From Pseudomonas putida (GTDB lineage: Bacteria > Pseudomonadota > Gammaproteobacteria > Pseudomonadales > Pseudomonadaceae), in NCBI RefSeq assembly GCF_025905425.1, contig NZ_CP109603.1, forward strand, positions 1,834,001 through 1,898,000: a DNA stretch of 64,000 nt, read 5' to 3'. Within the stretch, counting starts at the first letter, position 1; the number at the start of each line of letters is the position of its first letter. Positions 42,877 to 52,324 of this stretch are shown here, piece after piece. The notes below the pieces were generated by a model that did not search any database, was not told the origin of the DNA, and was given only the letters and a program-made list of their open reading frames with translations. Made by a program: the position numbers and the translations under genes.

Positions 42877-43956
42877 ATGGCTCTTTCAAGAAAATCGGCG
42901 CCGTGGGCGCTGGCATTGGCCCTGGTCGTGGCCGGTGTTCAAGGCCCGGCATGGGCAGCTACGTATGTCGATGTGCTGGACTTGCCGGCCAGGCCGAGCG
43001 CGCTGGCGGTGCACAGCCCGTTGCGCGATGTGACGCAGGCAGGGGATCGGCTGGTGGCGGTTGGGCCGCGCGGGCACATCGTGTATTCCGACAACCAGGG
43101 CCAGGACTGGCGCCAAGCCAGTGTACCGGTCAGTGCCGACCTCAATGCGCTGGTCTTCCCGAACGCACTCGAAGGCTGGGCGGTGGGCAACGATGGCGTG
43201 GTCCTGCACAGCCGCGACGGTGGTACGAGCTGGGCCAGGCAGCTTGATGGCCGGCAGATCGGCGCGCTGGTAGAAACCCATTACCAGGCCTTGGCCAAGG
43301 CTCACCCGGATGAGGCGCAGTGGCAGGCGTTTGCCGACGAAGGCCGGCGGCTGGTGCAGGAGGGCGCCGACAAACCGTTGCTTGGCGTGTGGTTCAGCGA
43401 CGCAAAACGCGGGTACGCAGTCGGCGTGTTCAATTTGATCCTGCGCACCGACGACGGCGGCAACAGCTGGGTACCGATGCAGGACCGCACCGACAATCCA
43501 CAAGGCTTGCACCTCAATGCCATCCGCGCGATCGGCGATGAGCTGTACGTGGCCGGTGAGCAGGGCTTGCTGCTCAAGTGGCATACCGGGCAACAACGTT
43601 TTGTCAGCCTGCCCAGCCCCTACCAGGGCACCTGGTTCGGGGTGCTCGGCAAACCCGGCGAAGTGCTTGCGTATGGCCTGCGTGGCCATGTGGCGCGCAG
43701 CAGTGACGGCGGGCAGAGCTGGACCCGGGTGAGCACGGGTGTGACGCAAAGCATCACGGCTGCCAGCCTCGACAGCAATGGGGACTACTGGTTGTTCAGC
43801 CAGGCGGGCCAGGTGCTGCACAGCCGCGATGGCGGCCTGAGTTTCGCCTTGCAGCCGCATGTGCCGCCTGCGCCGGTGACCGCCGCGCTGCAGACCCGAA
43901 GCAACGGCACCGTACTGGTGGGTGATCGCGGTCTACGCGTGCTGCCGGCTCGATAA
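42877..43956 (+). CDS. YCF48/BNR-repeat periplasmic protein
   Basis: A 359-residue protein with a signal peptide (about residues 1-28, ending AWA) and at least five repeats with the pattern S-x-D-x-G-x-x-W, for example YSDNQGQDW, HSRDGGTSW, RTDDGGNSW and SSDGGQSW. It should form a six- or seven-bladed propeller, like YCF48 and BNR proteins. In this gene set it is usually encoded between DUF1329 and the RND protein, so it may link them in the periplasm. The ATG at 42877 follows AGAGGA. Confidence 0.85.
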   Translation: MALSRKSAPWALALALVVAGVQGPAWAATYVDVLDLPARPSALAVHSPLRDVTQAGDRLVAVGPRGHIVYSDNQGQDWRQASVPVSADLNALVFPNALEGWAVGNDGVVLHSRDGGTSWARQLDGRQIGALVETHYQALAKAHPDEAQWQAFADEGRRLVQEGADKPLLGVWFSDAKRGYAVGVFNLILRTDDGGNSWVPMQDRTDNPQGLHLNAIRAIGDELYVAGEQGLLLKWHTGQQRFVSLPSPYQGTWFGVLGKPGEVLAYGLRGHVARSSDGGQSWTRVSTGVTQSITAASLDSNGDYWLFSQAGQVLHSRDGGLSFALQPHVPPAPVTAALQTRSNGTVLVGDRGLRVLPAR

Positions 43957-43985
43957 CAACCCCAAGCATCCAAAGAGAACTCGTG

Positions 43986-46511
43986 ATGGCCAACATCAAG
44001 CAAGACACCCTGCCGGTGATCCGCGACCTGAAGGATTTCGATCCACGTTCCGGCAACCTGCTGGAGCGCATGGTCTTCAACTACCGCCCGCTGTTCATGC
44101 TGTTCATGGTGCTGGTCACGGGGGTTCTGGGTTACCTGGCGCTGACCCGCCTGGAGTTGCGGCCCAGCTTCGAGAAAATGATCCCGCAGAGCCAACCTTA
44201 CATCCAGAACTACCTGGACAACCGCAAGTCGCTGCGTGGCCTGGGCAACTCGGTGCGGGTGGTGGTGGAGAACACCCAGGGCGATATCTTCGACCCCGAG
44301 TACCTGAACGTGCTCAAGCAGATCAACGACGAGCTGTTTCTTGCCCAAGGTGTGGACCGCGCCTGGATGAAGTCGTTGTGGAGCCCCGGTGTGCGCTGGA
44401 CCGAAGTCACCGAAGAGGGTTTTCAGGGGGGCACAGTGATGCCCGACGATTACCAGGGCAAACCGGCCGACATTGAACAGCTGCGGCAAAACATCAACCG
44501 TGCCGGTATCGTCGGCAGCCTGGTGGCGACTGATTTCAAGTCAAGCATGCTGGTGGTACCGCTGCTTGATCACGACCTGGCCACCGGTCGCGGCATCGAT
44601 TACCGGCAGTTCTCGCAGATGCTCGAACAGCAGTTGCGCGACAAGTACGAGTACGCCGGGGACAGCAATGCGCGCAAGGCCGGCGAGGAAGGCCATGGTA
44701 AGTACAAGGTGCGGGTCATCGGTTTTGCCAAGCTGATGGGCGACCTGAGCGATGGGCTGGTCCAGGTGATGATGTTCTTCGCCCTGGCGGTGGGCACCTC
44801 GCTGATGATCATCTTCCTTTATACGCGCTGTGTGCGCAGCACCTTGCTGGTGGTGCTCTGTTCGCTGGCGGCGGTGGTGTGGCAACTGGGTATCGTCGGT
44901 TGGCTGGGCTATGCCATCGACCCTTACTCGATCCTGGTACCGTTTCTGATCTTCGCCATCGGTGTCTCGCATGCCGCGCAGAAGATGAACGGCATCATGC
45001 AGGACATTGGCCGCGGTACACACAGGCAGGTCGCCGCGCGTTACACCTTCCGCCGCCTGTTCGTGGCCGGCGTCACGGCGTTGCTGGCCGACGCCGTGGG
45101 CTTTGCCGTGCTGATGCTGATCGACATCCCGGTGATCAAGGACCTGGCGATCACCGCAAGCATCGGTGTTGCGGTGTTGATCTTCACCTCGTTGCTGTTG
45201 ATACCGGTGGCGCTGTCGTACGTCGGTGTGGGTCGCAAGGCCGCCGCGCGCGCCTTGCGCATCGACCAGCGAGCCGCCGAGCACCGCGGCTTCGGCAAGC
45301 TGTGGGACATGCTTGACCGCTTCACCACGCGCAAGTGGGCCACGGGCGCCGTGCTGGTGGCCACGCTGATGGGCATGGGCGGCTTTTGGGTAAGCCTGCA
45401 GCTGAAGATCGGCGACCTCGACAGTGGCGCGCCGGAGTTGCGCGCGGACTCACGCTACAACCGCGACAATGCCTACATCACCCGCCATTACGCACTGTCC
45501 AGCGACCTGTTCGCGGTGATGATCAAGACCCCGCCGGAAGGCTGCCTGAGCTACCGGACGCTGATGCTTGCCGACCGCCTGGCCTGGGAGCTGCAGCAGT
45601 ACCCGGGCGTACAGACCACCGTCTCGTTGGCAAACGCCGTGCGCCAGATCACCGCAGGCTCGTTCGAGGGGAACCCGAAGATGAGCAGCCTGCAACGCAA
45701 CCAGGACATGCTCAACTATGCCGCCCAGCAAGCGTCGGTCAACGCCCCGGAGCTGTTCAACACCGACTGCTCGCTGATGCCGGTGATCGCCTACCTCAAG
45801 GACCACAAGGCCCAGACCCTGGACGATGTGGTGGCCATCGCCGACCGCTTTGCCCGCGACAACAGCAGCCCCGACCGCCAGTTCATGCTCGCGGCCGGCA
45901 GCGCCGGCATCGAAGCGGCAACCAATATCGTGGTCCGTGAAGCCAACCGCACCATGCTGCTGTTCGTCTACCTGGCGGTGACGCTGTTCTGCCTGATCAC
46001 CTTCCGCAGCTGGCGCGCGACCCTGGTGGCGCTGTTGCCGCTGGTGCTGACCTCGGTGCTGTGCGAGGCCTTGATGGTGGTGATGGGCATCGGCGTGAAA
46101 GTGGCCACGTTGCCGGTCATCGCCCTGGGCGTAGGGATTGGCGTGGACTACGCCTTGTACCTGCTCAGCGTGCAGCTGCACTACCAGCGCCAGGGCCGCT
46201 CGCTGGGCGAGGCCTACCAGAACGCCGTGGCCTTCACTGGCCGGGTGGTGGGGCTGGTGGGCATTACCCTGGCGGCGGGCGTGGTCGGCTGGGCGTGGTC
46301 GCCGATCAAGTTCCAGGCCGACATGGGCATCCTGCTGACCTTCATGTTCCTGTGGAACATGCTCGGCGCGCTGGTGCTGATCCCGGCGCTGTCGTACTTC
46401 CTGCTGCCGGACAAGCGCTTTGTCAAGGCTGTGCCCCAGCCATGCGCGCCCGCCGCGCCGCCTGGCGAGCACGCTTGCGAACCCCAGGCGCAAACACGGA
46501 TGAGCGCATGA
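43986..46511 (+). CDS. RND-superfamily (MMPL-like) exporter
   Basis: An 841-residue membrane protein with about twelve helices in two halves, each with a large periplasmic domain. Helix-rich blocks are at about 35-55, 250-430, 465-485 and 640-800; the signature VIALGVGIGVDYALYLLSV (about 712-730) is typical of the sterol-sensing/MMPL group. Such proteins use the proton gradient to move lipids, sterols or hopanoids. GTG 43983 and ATG 43986 are both possible starts. It follows the YCF48-like gene and precedes the acyl-CoA ligase, so its cargo is likely a hydrophobic acyl compound. Confidence 0.88.
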   Translation: MANIKQDTLPVIRDLKDFDPRSGNLLERMVFNYRPLFMLFMVLVTGVLGYLALTRLELRPSFEKMIPQSQPYIQNYLDNRKSLRGLGNSVRVVVENTQGDIFDPEYLNVLKQINDELFLAQGVDRAWMKSLWSPGVRWTEVTEEGFQGGTVMPDDYQGKPADIEQLRQNINRAGIVGSLVATDFKSSMLVVPLLDHDLATGRGIDYRQFSQMLEQQLRDKYEYAGDSNARKAGEEGHGKYKVRVIGFAKLMGDLSDGLVQVMMFFALAVGTSLMIIFLYTRCVRSTLLVVLCSLAAVVWQLGIVGWLGYAIDPYSILVPFLIFAIGVSHAAQKMNGIMQDIGRGTHRQVAARYTFRRLFVAGVTALLADAVGFAVLMLIDIPVIKDLAITASIGVAVLIFTSLLLIPVALSYVGVGRKAAARALRIDQRAAEHRGFGKLWDMLDRFTTRKWATGAVLVATLMGMGGFWVSLQLKIGDLDSGAPELRADSRYNRDNAYITRHYALSSDLFAVMIKTPPEGCLSYRTLMLADRLAWELQQYPGVQTTVSLANAVRQITAGSFEGNPKMSSLQRNQDMLNYAAQQASVNAPELFNTDCSLMPVIAYLKDHKAQTLDDVVAIADRFARDNSSPDRQFMLAAGSAGIEAATNIVVREANRTMLLFVYLAVTLFCLITFRSWRATLVALLPLVLTSVLCEALMVVMGIGVKVATLPVIALGVGIGVDYALYLLSVQLHYQRQGRSLGEAYQNAVAFTGRVVGLVGITLAAGVVGWAWSPIKFQADMGILLTFMFLWNMLGALVLIPALSYFLLPDKRFVKAVPQPCAPAAPPGEHACEPQAQTRMSA

Positions 46512-46555
46512 GCGCGCCCTAATCGAATCGAATACCGAAACTGGAATCTACCCTC

Positions 46556-48202
46556 ATGGCCAAGACAAAAATAATGCCGCCGGCAGCTGGTGCCTATGCC
46601 TACCCACTGCTGATCAAACGCCTGCTGATGTCAGGTGTACGGCACCAGCCCGAGCAGGAGATCGTCTACGCCGACAAGCTGCGCTACACCTACCGCGGCC
46701 TGGACCAGCGGGTCCGGCGCCTGGCCAATGTGCTGCGTGCCGCCGGGGTGCAGGCCGGTGACACTGTGGCGCTGCTGGACTGGGACAGCCACCGCTCGCT
46801 GGAGTGCTTTTTTGCCGTGCCGATGCTGGGTGCGGTGCTGCACACGGTGAACGTGCGGTTATCGCCGGAGCAGGTGGCGTACACCATGAACCACGCGCAA
46901 GACGACCTGGTGCTGGTGCACGACGATTTCGTGCCGCTGCTGGAACAGCTTCAGGGCCAGTTGGGCACGGTGCGCGGTTACCTGCAGCTCACCGACGAAC
47001 AGGCCACGGCCACCACGCTGCCGGTGCTGGGCGAGTATGAAGCGCTTCTGGCCAGCGCCAGTTGCCAGGCCGAGTTCGACGACTTCGACGAAAACTCGGT
47101 GGCCACGCTGTTCTACACCACCGGCACCACGGGCAACCCCAAAGGGGTGTACTTCAGCCACCGCCAGTTGGTGCTGCACACCCTCAACGAGCTGGGTACG
47201 TTTGCCGCTTACGACGGCCAGCCGCTGCTGCGTTCGAGCGACGTGTACATGCCCATTACGCCGATGTTCCATGTGCATGCGTGGGGCGTGCCGTACGTGG
47301 CCACGGTGCTGGGGGTCAAGCAGGTGTACCCGGGGCGCTACGAGCCGAACACGCTGGTAAGGCTGTACCGCGACGAGGGGGTGACGTTCTCCCACTGCGT
47401 GCCGACCTTGCTGCAGATGATGCTGGACAGCGAACAAGGCCGGCACACCGATTTCAGCCGCTGGAAGATCCTGCTCGGTGGCAGCGCGCTGACCCACGGC
47501 CTGGCCCGCCAGGCCAGTGAGCGTGGCATGCTGATCTACAGTGGCTACGGGATGTCGGAGACCTGCCCGCTGCTGACCCTGACCCACTTGCGTGAAGAGG
47601 ACCGGGCCTTGCCGATGGGCGAGCAGGTTGCACAGCGGATCCGCACCGGGGCCCCGGTAGCGATGGTCGACCTGCGCATTGTCGATGCCCAGGGTAACGA
47701 CATGCCTCACGACGGTGCGTCGCTGGGTGAAATCGTGGTGCGTTCGCCCTGGCTGACTCAAGGCTACCTGCACGAGCCGCACAAGGGCGCCGAGCTGTGG
47801 CAGGACGGCTGGCTGCACACCGGTGACATGGGCTCGATCGACCACCACGGTGTGCTGGAGATCAAGGACCGGATCAAGGACGTAATCAAGACCGGGGGTG
47901 AGTGGATCAGCTCGTTGACCCTGGAAAACCTCATCAGCCAGCATCAGGCGGTCAGCGCCGTGGCGGTGGTCGGTATCCCCGATGAGCAGTGGGGCGAGCG
48001 GCCGATTGCACTGGTGGTGCGCACGCCCGGTGACCGCCTTGACCAGCCAATGCTCGAGGCGCACCTCAAGCAGTTTGTCGACAAGGGCCAGATCAACAAG
48101 TGGGCGATCCCACGGCAGGTGCATTTCGTCACCGACATCCCCAGGACCAGCATCGGCAAGATCAACAAGAAGCTGATTCGCGAAACGCACCTGGGCGCCT
48201 GA
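46556..48202 (+). CDS. Acyl-CoA synthetase (AlkK-like)
   Basis: A 548-residue ANL-family synthetase with the P-loop FYTTGTTGNPKGV (about residues 185-197), A5 YGMSETCP (about 327), A7 LHTGDMGSID (about 420), A8 KDRIKDVIKTGGEWISSLTLE (split, about 436-456), and the lysine in TSIGKINKKLIRE near 538. It resembles AlkK-type medium-chain fatty acyl-CoA synthetases. It should activate the acid moved or released by the preceding genes so that it can enter the beta-oxidation operon at 19234-25272. It is the last gene of the AraC-linked operon. Confidence 0.92.
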   Translation: MAKTKIMPPAAGAYAYPLLIKRLLMSGVRHQPEQEIVYADKLRYTYRGLDQRVRRLANVLRAAGVQAGDTVALLDWDSHRSLECFFAVPMLGAVLHTVNVRLSPEQVAYTMNHAQDDLVLVHDDFVPLLEQLQGQLGTVRGYLQLTDEQATATTLPVLGEYEALLASASCQAEFDDFDENSVATLFYTTGTTGNPKGVYFSHRQLVLHTLNELGTFAAYDGQPLLRSSDVYMPITPMFHVHAWGVPYVATVLGVKQVYPGRYEPNTLVRLYRDEGVTFSHCVPTLLQMMLDSEQGRHTDFSRWKILLGGSALTHGLARQASERGMLIYSGYGMSETCPLLTLTHLREEDRALPMGEQVAQRIRTGAPVAMVDLRIVDAQGNDMPHDGASLGEIVVRSPWLTQGYLHEPHKGAELWQDGWLHTGDMGSIDHHGVLEIKDRIKDVIKTGGEWISSLTLENLISQHQAVSAVAVVGIPDEQWGERPIALVVRTPGDRLDQPMLEAHLKQFVDKGQINKWAIPRQVHFVTDIPRTSIGKINKKLIRETHLGA

Positions 48203-48306
48203 TGGGCGTTATGGCCCGTCAGAAGCCTTGGTGCCGGCGATTTAGTCTTTGACTGGCCAAGCAGATCCTGCACAATTGCCGGCTTTTTTCGCGACAGGAA
48301 GCCGCC

Positions 48307-48849
48307 ATGCAACGGATTGTGATTCTGGGGAATGCCGGCAGCGGCAAATCTACCCTTGCCCGTGCCTTGGGCAAGCACCTTGGCCTGCCGGTGGTTCACC
48401 TGGATACCCTGTTCTGGGAGCCCGGCTGGGTCGAGGCGGACGCCGAGCAGTTCCGCGCACGGGTTGGTGAGGCCATTGCAGGGGATAGCTGGGTGTGTGA
48501 AGGCAACTATGCCCGGCGCACATTCGACCTGCGCCTGCCCCGTGCCGACCTGGTGATCTGGCTCGATACGCCCCGGCTCACCTGCTTCACCCGGGTGATT
48601 CTACGCAGCGTCATGAACCGGCCTCGTGCAGACCTTGCGGCTGGGTGTACAGAGAAACTCGACCGGGCTTTTCTGACCTTCCTGAACTTCGTGTGGAACT
48701 TCGATCGCGGCTATCGCCCAGGTATCGAGGCGCAGCGCCAGGCGGTTGGGCCGCAGATTCCCGTCGTGCATTTGCGCGGCAGCCGGCAGATCGGCGCATT
48801 TCTGGGCAGTTTGCCCGGGGCAGGCGTACTGGCTTCAGGCGGGCAGTAA
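48307..48849 (+). CDS. P-loop kinase-like protein (FlaR/AdK-related)
   Basis: A 180-residue protein with Walker A GNAGSGKSTLARAL (about residues 8-21), HLDTLFWEPGWVE (about 31-43), and IWLDTPR (about 85). It is similar to the small FlaR or DNA topology modulation-type nucleotide kinases found as single genes in many bacteria. The substrate is unknown. It ends overlapping by 15 bp with the convergent AzlCD-like gene. Its promoter is in the 48203-48306 gap. Confidence 0.8.
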   Translation: MQRIVILGNAGSGKSTLARALGKHLGLPVVHLDTLFWEPGWVEADAEQFRARVGEAIAGDSWVCEGNYARRTFDLRLPRADLVIWLDTPRLTCFTRVILRSVMNRPRADLAAGCTEKLDRAFLTFLNFVWNFDRGYRPGIEAQRQAVGPQIPVVHLRGSRQIGAFLGSLPGAGVLASGGQ

Positions 48850-49431
48850 CGCACGCAAGGCAGCGTTCACGACGATGGCGAACAGCACCACCGGCAGGAT
48901 GGAAAACCGTGAAGCGGCATACACGGTCAGTGCCACGGCGATGAGGTCTGCCGGGTAGCCAGAAACCAAGGTGGGCGCGATCACGGCAATCAGCAGGCAG
49001 CCAAGGGCGGCGTCGAGCACCTGGGTGGATGGCTTGGCCCACAGGTAAGCGCTGACCAGGCCCGCCAGCGTGCCCGCGAGCACATACCAGTTGCCGGGAA
49101 TCAGCAGGTAGAACAGCGCGGCGGTGACCAGGCTGAATAGCCAGGGCAGGGCGGCGTGCACACCTCTCCACATGCCCTTGAGCAGTACCAGGCAGGCAGC
49201 GACAACTGCCATGTCCAAGCTGTAGCTGTGTAGGTCAGCCAGCAGCGGCCCGATCAGCGCGCCGAGCATGATGATGCTGGCCCTGGTCACCCACAGGTAC
49301 CACGTCGAAGTGGCGCAGGTGGCCGGGCTCAACAGCGGTGGCGGCGCGTCGCTCGCGGCGGCAGAGGCATCGGGGTGTTCGGATTCAGGCGTTGCGGGGG
49401 GCTCTTCAATTACTGATTCATCTGCATTCAT
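48835..49431 (-). CDS. Shortened AzlC-AzlD-like fusion protein
   Basis: A 198-residue membrane protein. After a hydrophilic Glu/Pro/Ala-rich head (about 1-42) it has seven segments: four resemble the second half of AzlC (from STWYLWVTRASIIMLGALIG), and three the second half of AzlD (from LDAALGCLLIAVIAPTLVSG). AzlC and AzlD are separate subunits of branched-chain amino acid exporters. The N-terminal halves of both seem missing, so this may be a minimal fused form or a decayed remnant, though the frame is intact and it has a perfect GGAGGTGACC ribosome site. A divergent Lrp regulator, the usual partner, supports the assignment. Confidence 0.5.
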   Translation of the reverse strand: MNADESVIEEPPATPESEHPDASAAASDAPPPLLSPATCATSTWYLWVTRASIIMLGALIGPLLADLHSYSLDMAVVAACLVLLKGMWRGVHAALPWLFSLVTAALFYLLIPGNWYVLAGTLAGLVSAYLWAKPSTQVLDAALGCLLIAVIAPTLVSGYPADLIAVALTVYAASRFSILPVVLFAIVVNAALRALLPA

Positions 49432-49549
49432 GGTCACCTCCAGTGGAGGCAAATTATTCCAATGGATCGCTGAAATCGGGTTGCGTAGTTGCCTAAGTGT
49501 GGGGAGTATTTGGCATCTACTGCCGTACTTCTCAATTTTAAGGTTATCA

Positions 49550-50014
49550 ATGCCAATCAAACTCGACGCCATCGATCGACGTATCTTGCGGGCACTGCAA
49601 CGCGACGGCCGTTTGCAGAACCAGGAACTGGCCAAGCAGGTGGGGTTGTCCCCGTCGCCTTGCCTGCGGCGGGTGCGCCTGTTGGAAGAAGCGGGGGTGA
49701 TCGCGCGCTACGTGGCGCTGGTGGACCCGGCCAAGGTGGCGCTGGGCCTGACCCTGTTCGTGCGGGTGTGGCTCAAGCGCCAGGACCAGGAGACCACCGA
49801 TGAATTCGTCGAGGCGGTGCGCCTGCTGCCAGAAGTGGTGGAGTGCCATGTGATGGCGGGTGACTGCGATTTGCTGTTGCGGGTGGTGGCGGCGGACCTG
49901 GAGGCCTACCGGCGGTTCCAGATCGCGCACTTGACCAGCCTGAGCGTGGTGCAGAACGTAAAGACCGAAGTGCCCATGGAAAAGATCAAGCTGACGACCG
50001 AGTTGCCGGTGTAA
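49550..50014 (+). CDS. Lrp/AsnC-family regulator
   Basis: A 154-residue regulator with an N-terminal HTH (LDAIDRRILRALQRDGRLQN, split, about residues 5-24, and ELAKQVGLSPSPCLRRVRLLE, about 26-46), and a C-terminal ligand domain with GDCDLLLRVVAADLEAYRRF near 110. The ATG at 49550 follows AAGG. It is divergent from the AzlCD-like gene, as azlB-type regulators are from azlCD, and likely controls it in response to an amino acid. The longer frame from 49268 is not coding. Confidence 0.92.
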   Translation: MPIKLDAIDRRILRALQRDGRLQNQELAKQVGLSPSPCLRRVRLLEEAGVIARYVALVDPAKVALGLTLFVRVWLKRQDQETTDEFVEAVRLLPEVVECHVMAGDCDLLLRVVAADLEAYRRFQIAHLTSLSVVQNVKTEVPMEKIKLTTELPV

Positions 50015-50196
50015 AAGGCACCTGTGCGATTTCGTCGTTGCGTTCGGGCAATGAGCGGTGATAAACCGGATTACCGCGTCCAAAAACTGTCCGCTGCGTT
50101 TTGAGCTCTATAATCTAGTGCTCGTTCAGCTGGCGTAAGACGCAAAAGAAAAACCGTTTCAGCGTGCATCCCCACCTGGCATTGGAAATCGTCCCC

Positions 50197-51747
50197 ATGC
50201 AGCATCAATCCCCCGACGAAACGATTCGCGCCGCGTTGCAAAAGTCTCACGCCAGGCTCCATCGCCAGCATGAACTGGTCGTCGAGTACGGCGTCATGTC
50301 GCTCAAGTCGTCTGACCTGGATGCGTTGCTCACCCAGGCCTGCTCGGTAGTGGCCAAAGGTATGGACACCCCATTTGCCAAGGTGCTCATGCCGATAGCT
50401 GACAGCGATGAGTTTGTGCTGTCTCACGGCGTGGGTTGGGATGAGGCGGACATCGGGCACGCCACCGTGGGCGGCGATGTGGCCAGCCCTGCAGGCTATG
50501 CAATTTCGACCTACAGGCCCGTGCTGTCGAACCATCTAGGGCAAGAGCAGCGCTTCAGAACACCGTCGTTGCTAAAAAAATACGGGATCGAGCGAGCGAT
50601 CAACGTACCTATCCGAGGGACATCGGCCCCCTTTGGTGTACTCGAAGCTGACAGCAGCAACGGGGAAGACTTCATCGAAAGCGACCTGGTGTTTCTGGAG
50701 GGCATCTCCAACGTCATCTCCATGGCGGTGGAGCGCATCTCTGCTGGCGAGGATATGCAGTCATCCGACCCATACTCCGAGAGCGTGCTCAACGCCAGCC
50801 CCGATTGCGTGAAAATCCTCTCCGCGCGTGGCGACATCGAATTCATGAACGATGCCGGCATGTGCCTGATGCACATTGGCGACCTCACGCAGGTGCGTGG
50901 GGTGGCGTGGTCGCAGCTCTGGCCTGACGAATCCAGAGACGTGGTGCTGGATGCGATCAGAAAAGTGACTGAAGGTGAATCAGCAAGGTTCGAGGCATTC
51001 TGCCCGACATTGCACCAAGAGCCTAAGTGGTGGGATGTGACGGTGGCGCCAATATTTGGCGAGCAAGGCGAGTTTGAAAAGATCATTGCCGTGTCGCGTG
51101 ACATCACCGAACGACGCCATCACGAAGCACAATTGTTGTCATTGATCGACGCGCAAAACATAAAGTTGAGTAAAAGTGATCTTTATCTGGAAGAAATTCA
51201 TCATCGGGTCAAGAACAGCCTGCACCTGGTAAATACCTTGTTGTTGCTGCAGGCCAATATGGCCCTGGATGAAGCGGTAAAGCTTCAACTGCAGACGGCT
51301 GCAACTCGAGTGTTGACCATTGCGAGCGTGCATGAGCGTCTTTATCAGAATGCTGAAACTCAAGCGGTGAGTGCAGCGGATTATCTTGAAGCGTTGCTGG
51401 GTGATCTGGGCAAAGCATTGGCTGAGCGCAAAATCCTCCTCGATGCTGACGCATTCACGATGCCACCGGAAAGAATGGCGCCGCTGGGGCTGGTGATTTC
51501 CGAACTGATCACCAACTCGCTCAAATATGGCAAAGGTACGGTGGAGGTTAGCGTGAGGGGGCAGGGGGATCATGCACTGATCACGGTAACGGATGAGGGC
51601 GACGGGTTCCCGGAGTCGTACCCAAAACCCACTGGCACCGGCCTCGGCATGCGCTTGGTTAAAAGCTATTCGGGCTACGGCAGCCTGGCGATTACGGTTG
51701 ATCGCACGCAAGAAAAAAGCACGATTCACGTACGCTTCAAACTGTAG
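50197..51747 (+). CDS. Sensor histidine kinase (GAF-PAS-HisKA_2)
   Basis: A 516-residue soluble kinase with an N-terminal GAF domain (about 35-185), a PAS domain (about 195-305, ending IIAVSRDITERR), a HisKA_2 phosphoacceptor region (EIHHRVKNSLHLVNTLLLLQ, split, histidine near 335) and an HATPase domain with LVISELITNSLKYG (N box) and TDEGDGFP, TGTGLGMRLV (G boxes). No membrane segments are present, so it senses a cytoplasmic signal. No response-regulator gene lies next to it. The ATG at 50197 with GGAAA upstream is chosen over GTG 50164. Confidence 0.88.
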   Translation: MQHQSPDETIRAALQKSHARLHRQHELVVEYGVMSLKSSDLDALLTQACSVVAKGMDTPFAKVLMPIADSDEFVLSHGVGWDEADIGHATVGGDVASPAGYAISTYRPVLSNHLGQEQRFRTPSLLKKYGIERAINVPIRGTSAPFGVLEADSSNGEDFIESDLVFLEGISNVISMAVERISAGEDMQSSDPYSESVLNASPDCVKILSARGDIEFMNDAGMCLMHIGDLTQVRGVAWSQLWPDESRDVVLDAIRKVTEGESARFEAFCPTLHQEPKWWDVTVAPIFGEQGEFEKIIAVSRDITERRHHEAQLLSLIDAQNIKLSKSDLYLEEIHHRVKNSLHLVNTLLLLQANMALDEAVKLQLQTAATRVLTIASVHERLYQNAETQAVSAADYLEALLGDLGKALAERKILLDADAFTMPPERMAPLGLVISELITNSLKYGKGTVEVSVRGQGDHALITVTDEGDGFPESYPKPTGTGLGMRLVKSYSGYGSLAITVDRTQEKSTIHVRFKL

Positions 51748-51750
51748 TGA

Positions 51751-51779
51751 GCCCCAGGGCGGTAATGCCACCCCGGGGC
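51751..51779. terminator. Hairpin between convergent genes
   Basis: GCCCC (51751-51755) with GGGGC (51775-51779) and an inner GG/CC stem, between the histidine kinase and the convergent low-complexity gene. It probably ends both transcripts. Confidence 0.5.
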
Positions 51780-51787
51780 CACTGGCA

Positions 51788-52093
51788 TCAGCGATCGTCA
51801 TCCTTGTGCAGAGCGTCACCTTGGTCGGCTTGGCCACCCATGCGGCCCGTGTCGGCAGGGCCTTGCCGGTCGGCTTGATCAGCACCAGGCTGGCCACCCT
51901 GGCGCCCTGTGTCCGTTGAGCGTTCCCAATCCTTGTTCATCTTGTCTTCAGGTTTTTGACCGGGTTGCTGGGTGCCTTTTTGTTTGTCGGGCATGTCACC
52001 TCCTGCGCCCTGGCCGCCTTTTTGGCCTGCATCGCCGGCACCGGTATTGGCGTTGCCGCCTTGGTTTGCGCCCCAGTCTTGATTGTTCGCCAT
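51788..52093 (-). CDS. Low-complexity Gly/Gln/Asp-rich small protein
   Basis: A 101-residue hydrophilic protein (MANNQDWGANQGGNANTG...) with Gly, Gln, Asn, Asp and Lys making up most residues, no hydrophobic core, and no signal peptide. It is expected to be disordered. It contains the KGG-like tripeptide near residue 24, which recalls stress proteins with KGG repeats, but only once, so no family is assigned. The ATG at 52093 is chosen because the longer frame to 52249 has an unlike composition. Such proteins are often stress-induced; here that is a guess. Confidence 0.55.
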   Translation of the reverse strand: MANNQDWGANQGGNANTGAGDAGQKGGQGAGGDMPDKQKGTQQPGQKPEDKMNKDWERSTDTGRQGGQPGADQADRQGPADTGRMGGQADQGDALHKDDDR

Positions 52094-52324
52094 GACTGCA
52101 TACCTCTGGTCACACACAGGAAGGTCTGTGTTCAGTTGTGACTGTGGAGCACTCTCACGGGGTGCATCTATTGTCGGGGATTCTGACAAAACGCCTGAAC
52201 AAACGGCGCCCCGGTATTTGCGACTCCAATAACCCCGATCGTAGACCACACTCTTTGCATGAGCCGCCTTGAGTCTTTCCTATATACAGACTAATACTAA
52301 AGCACTGGCGGAAGAGGGCTGATC

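Noticed and set aside
43983..43985. GTG start for the RND protein
   Set aside because: The ATG follows directly at 43986; either is possible, and the ATG was kept as the simpler choice.
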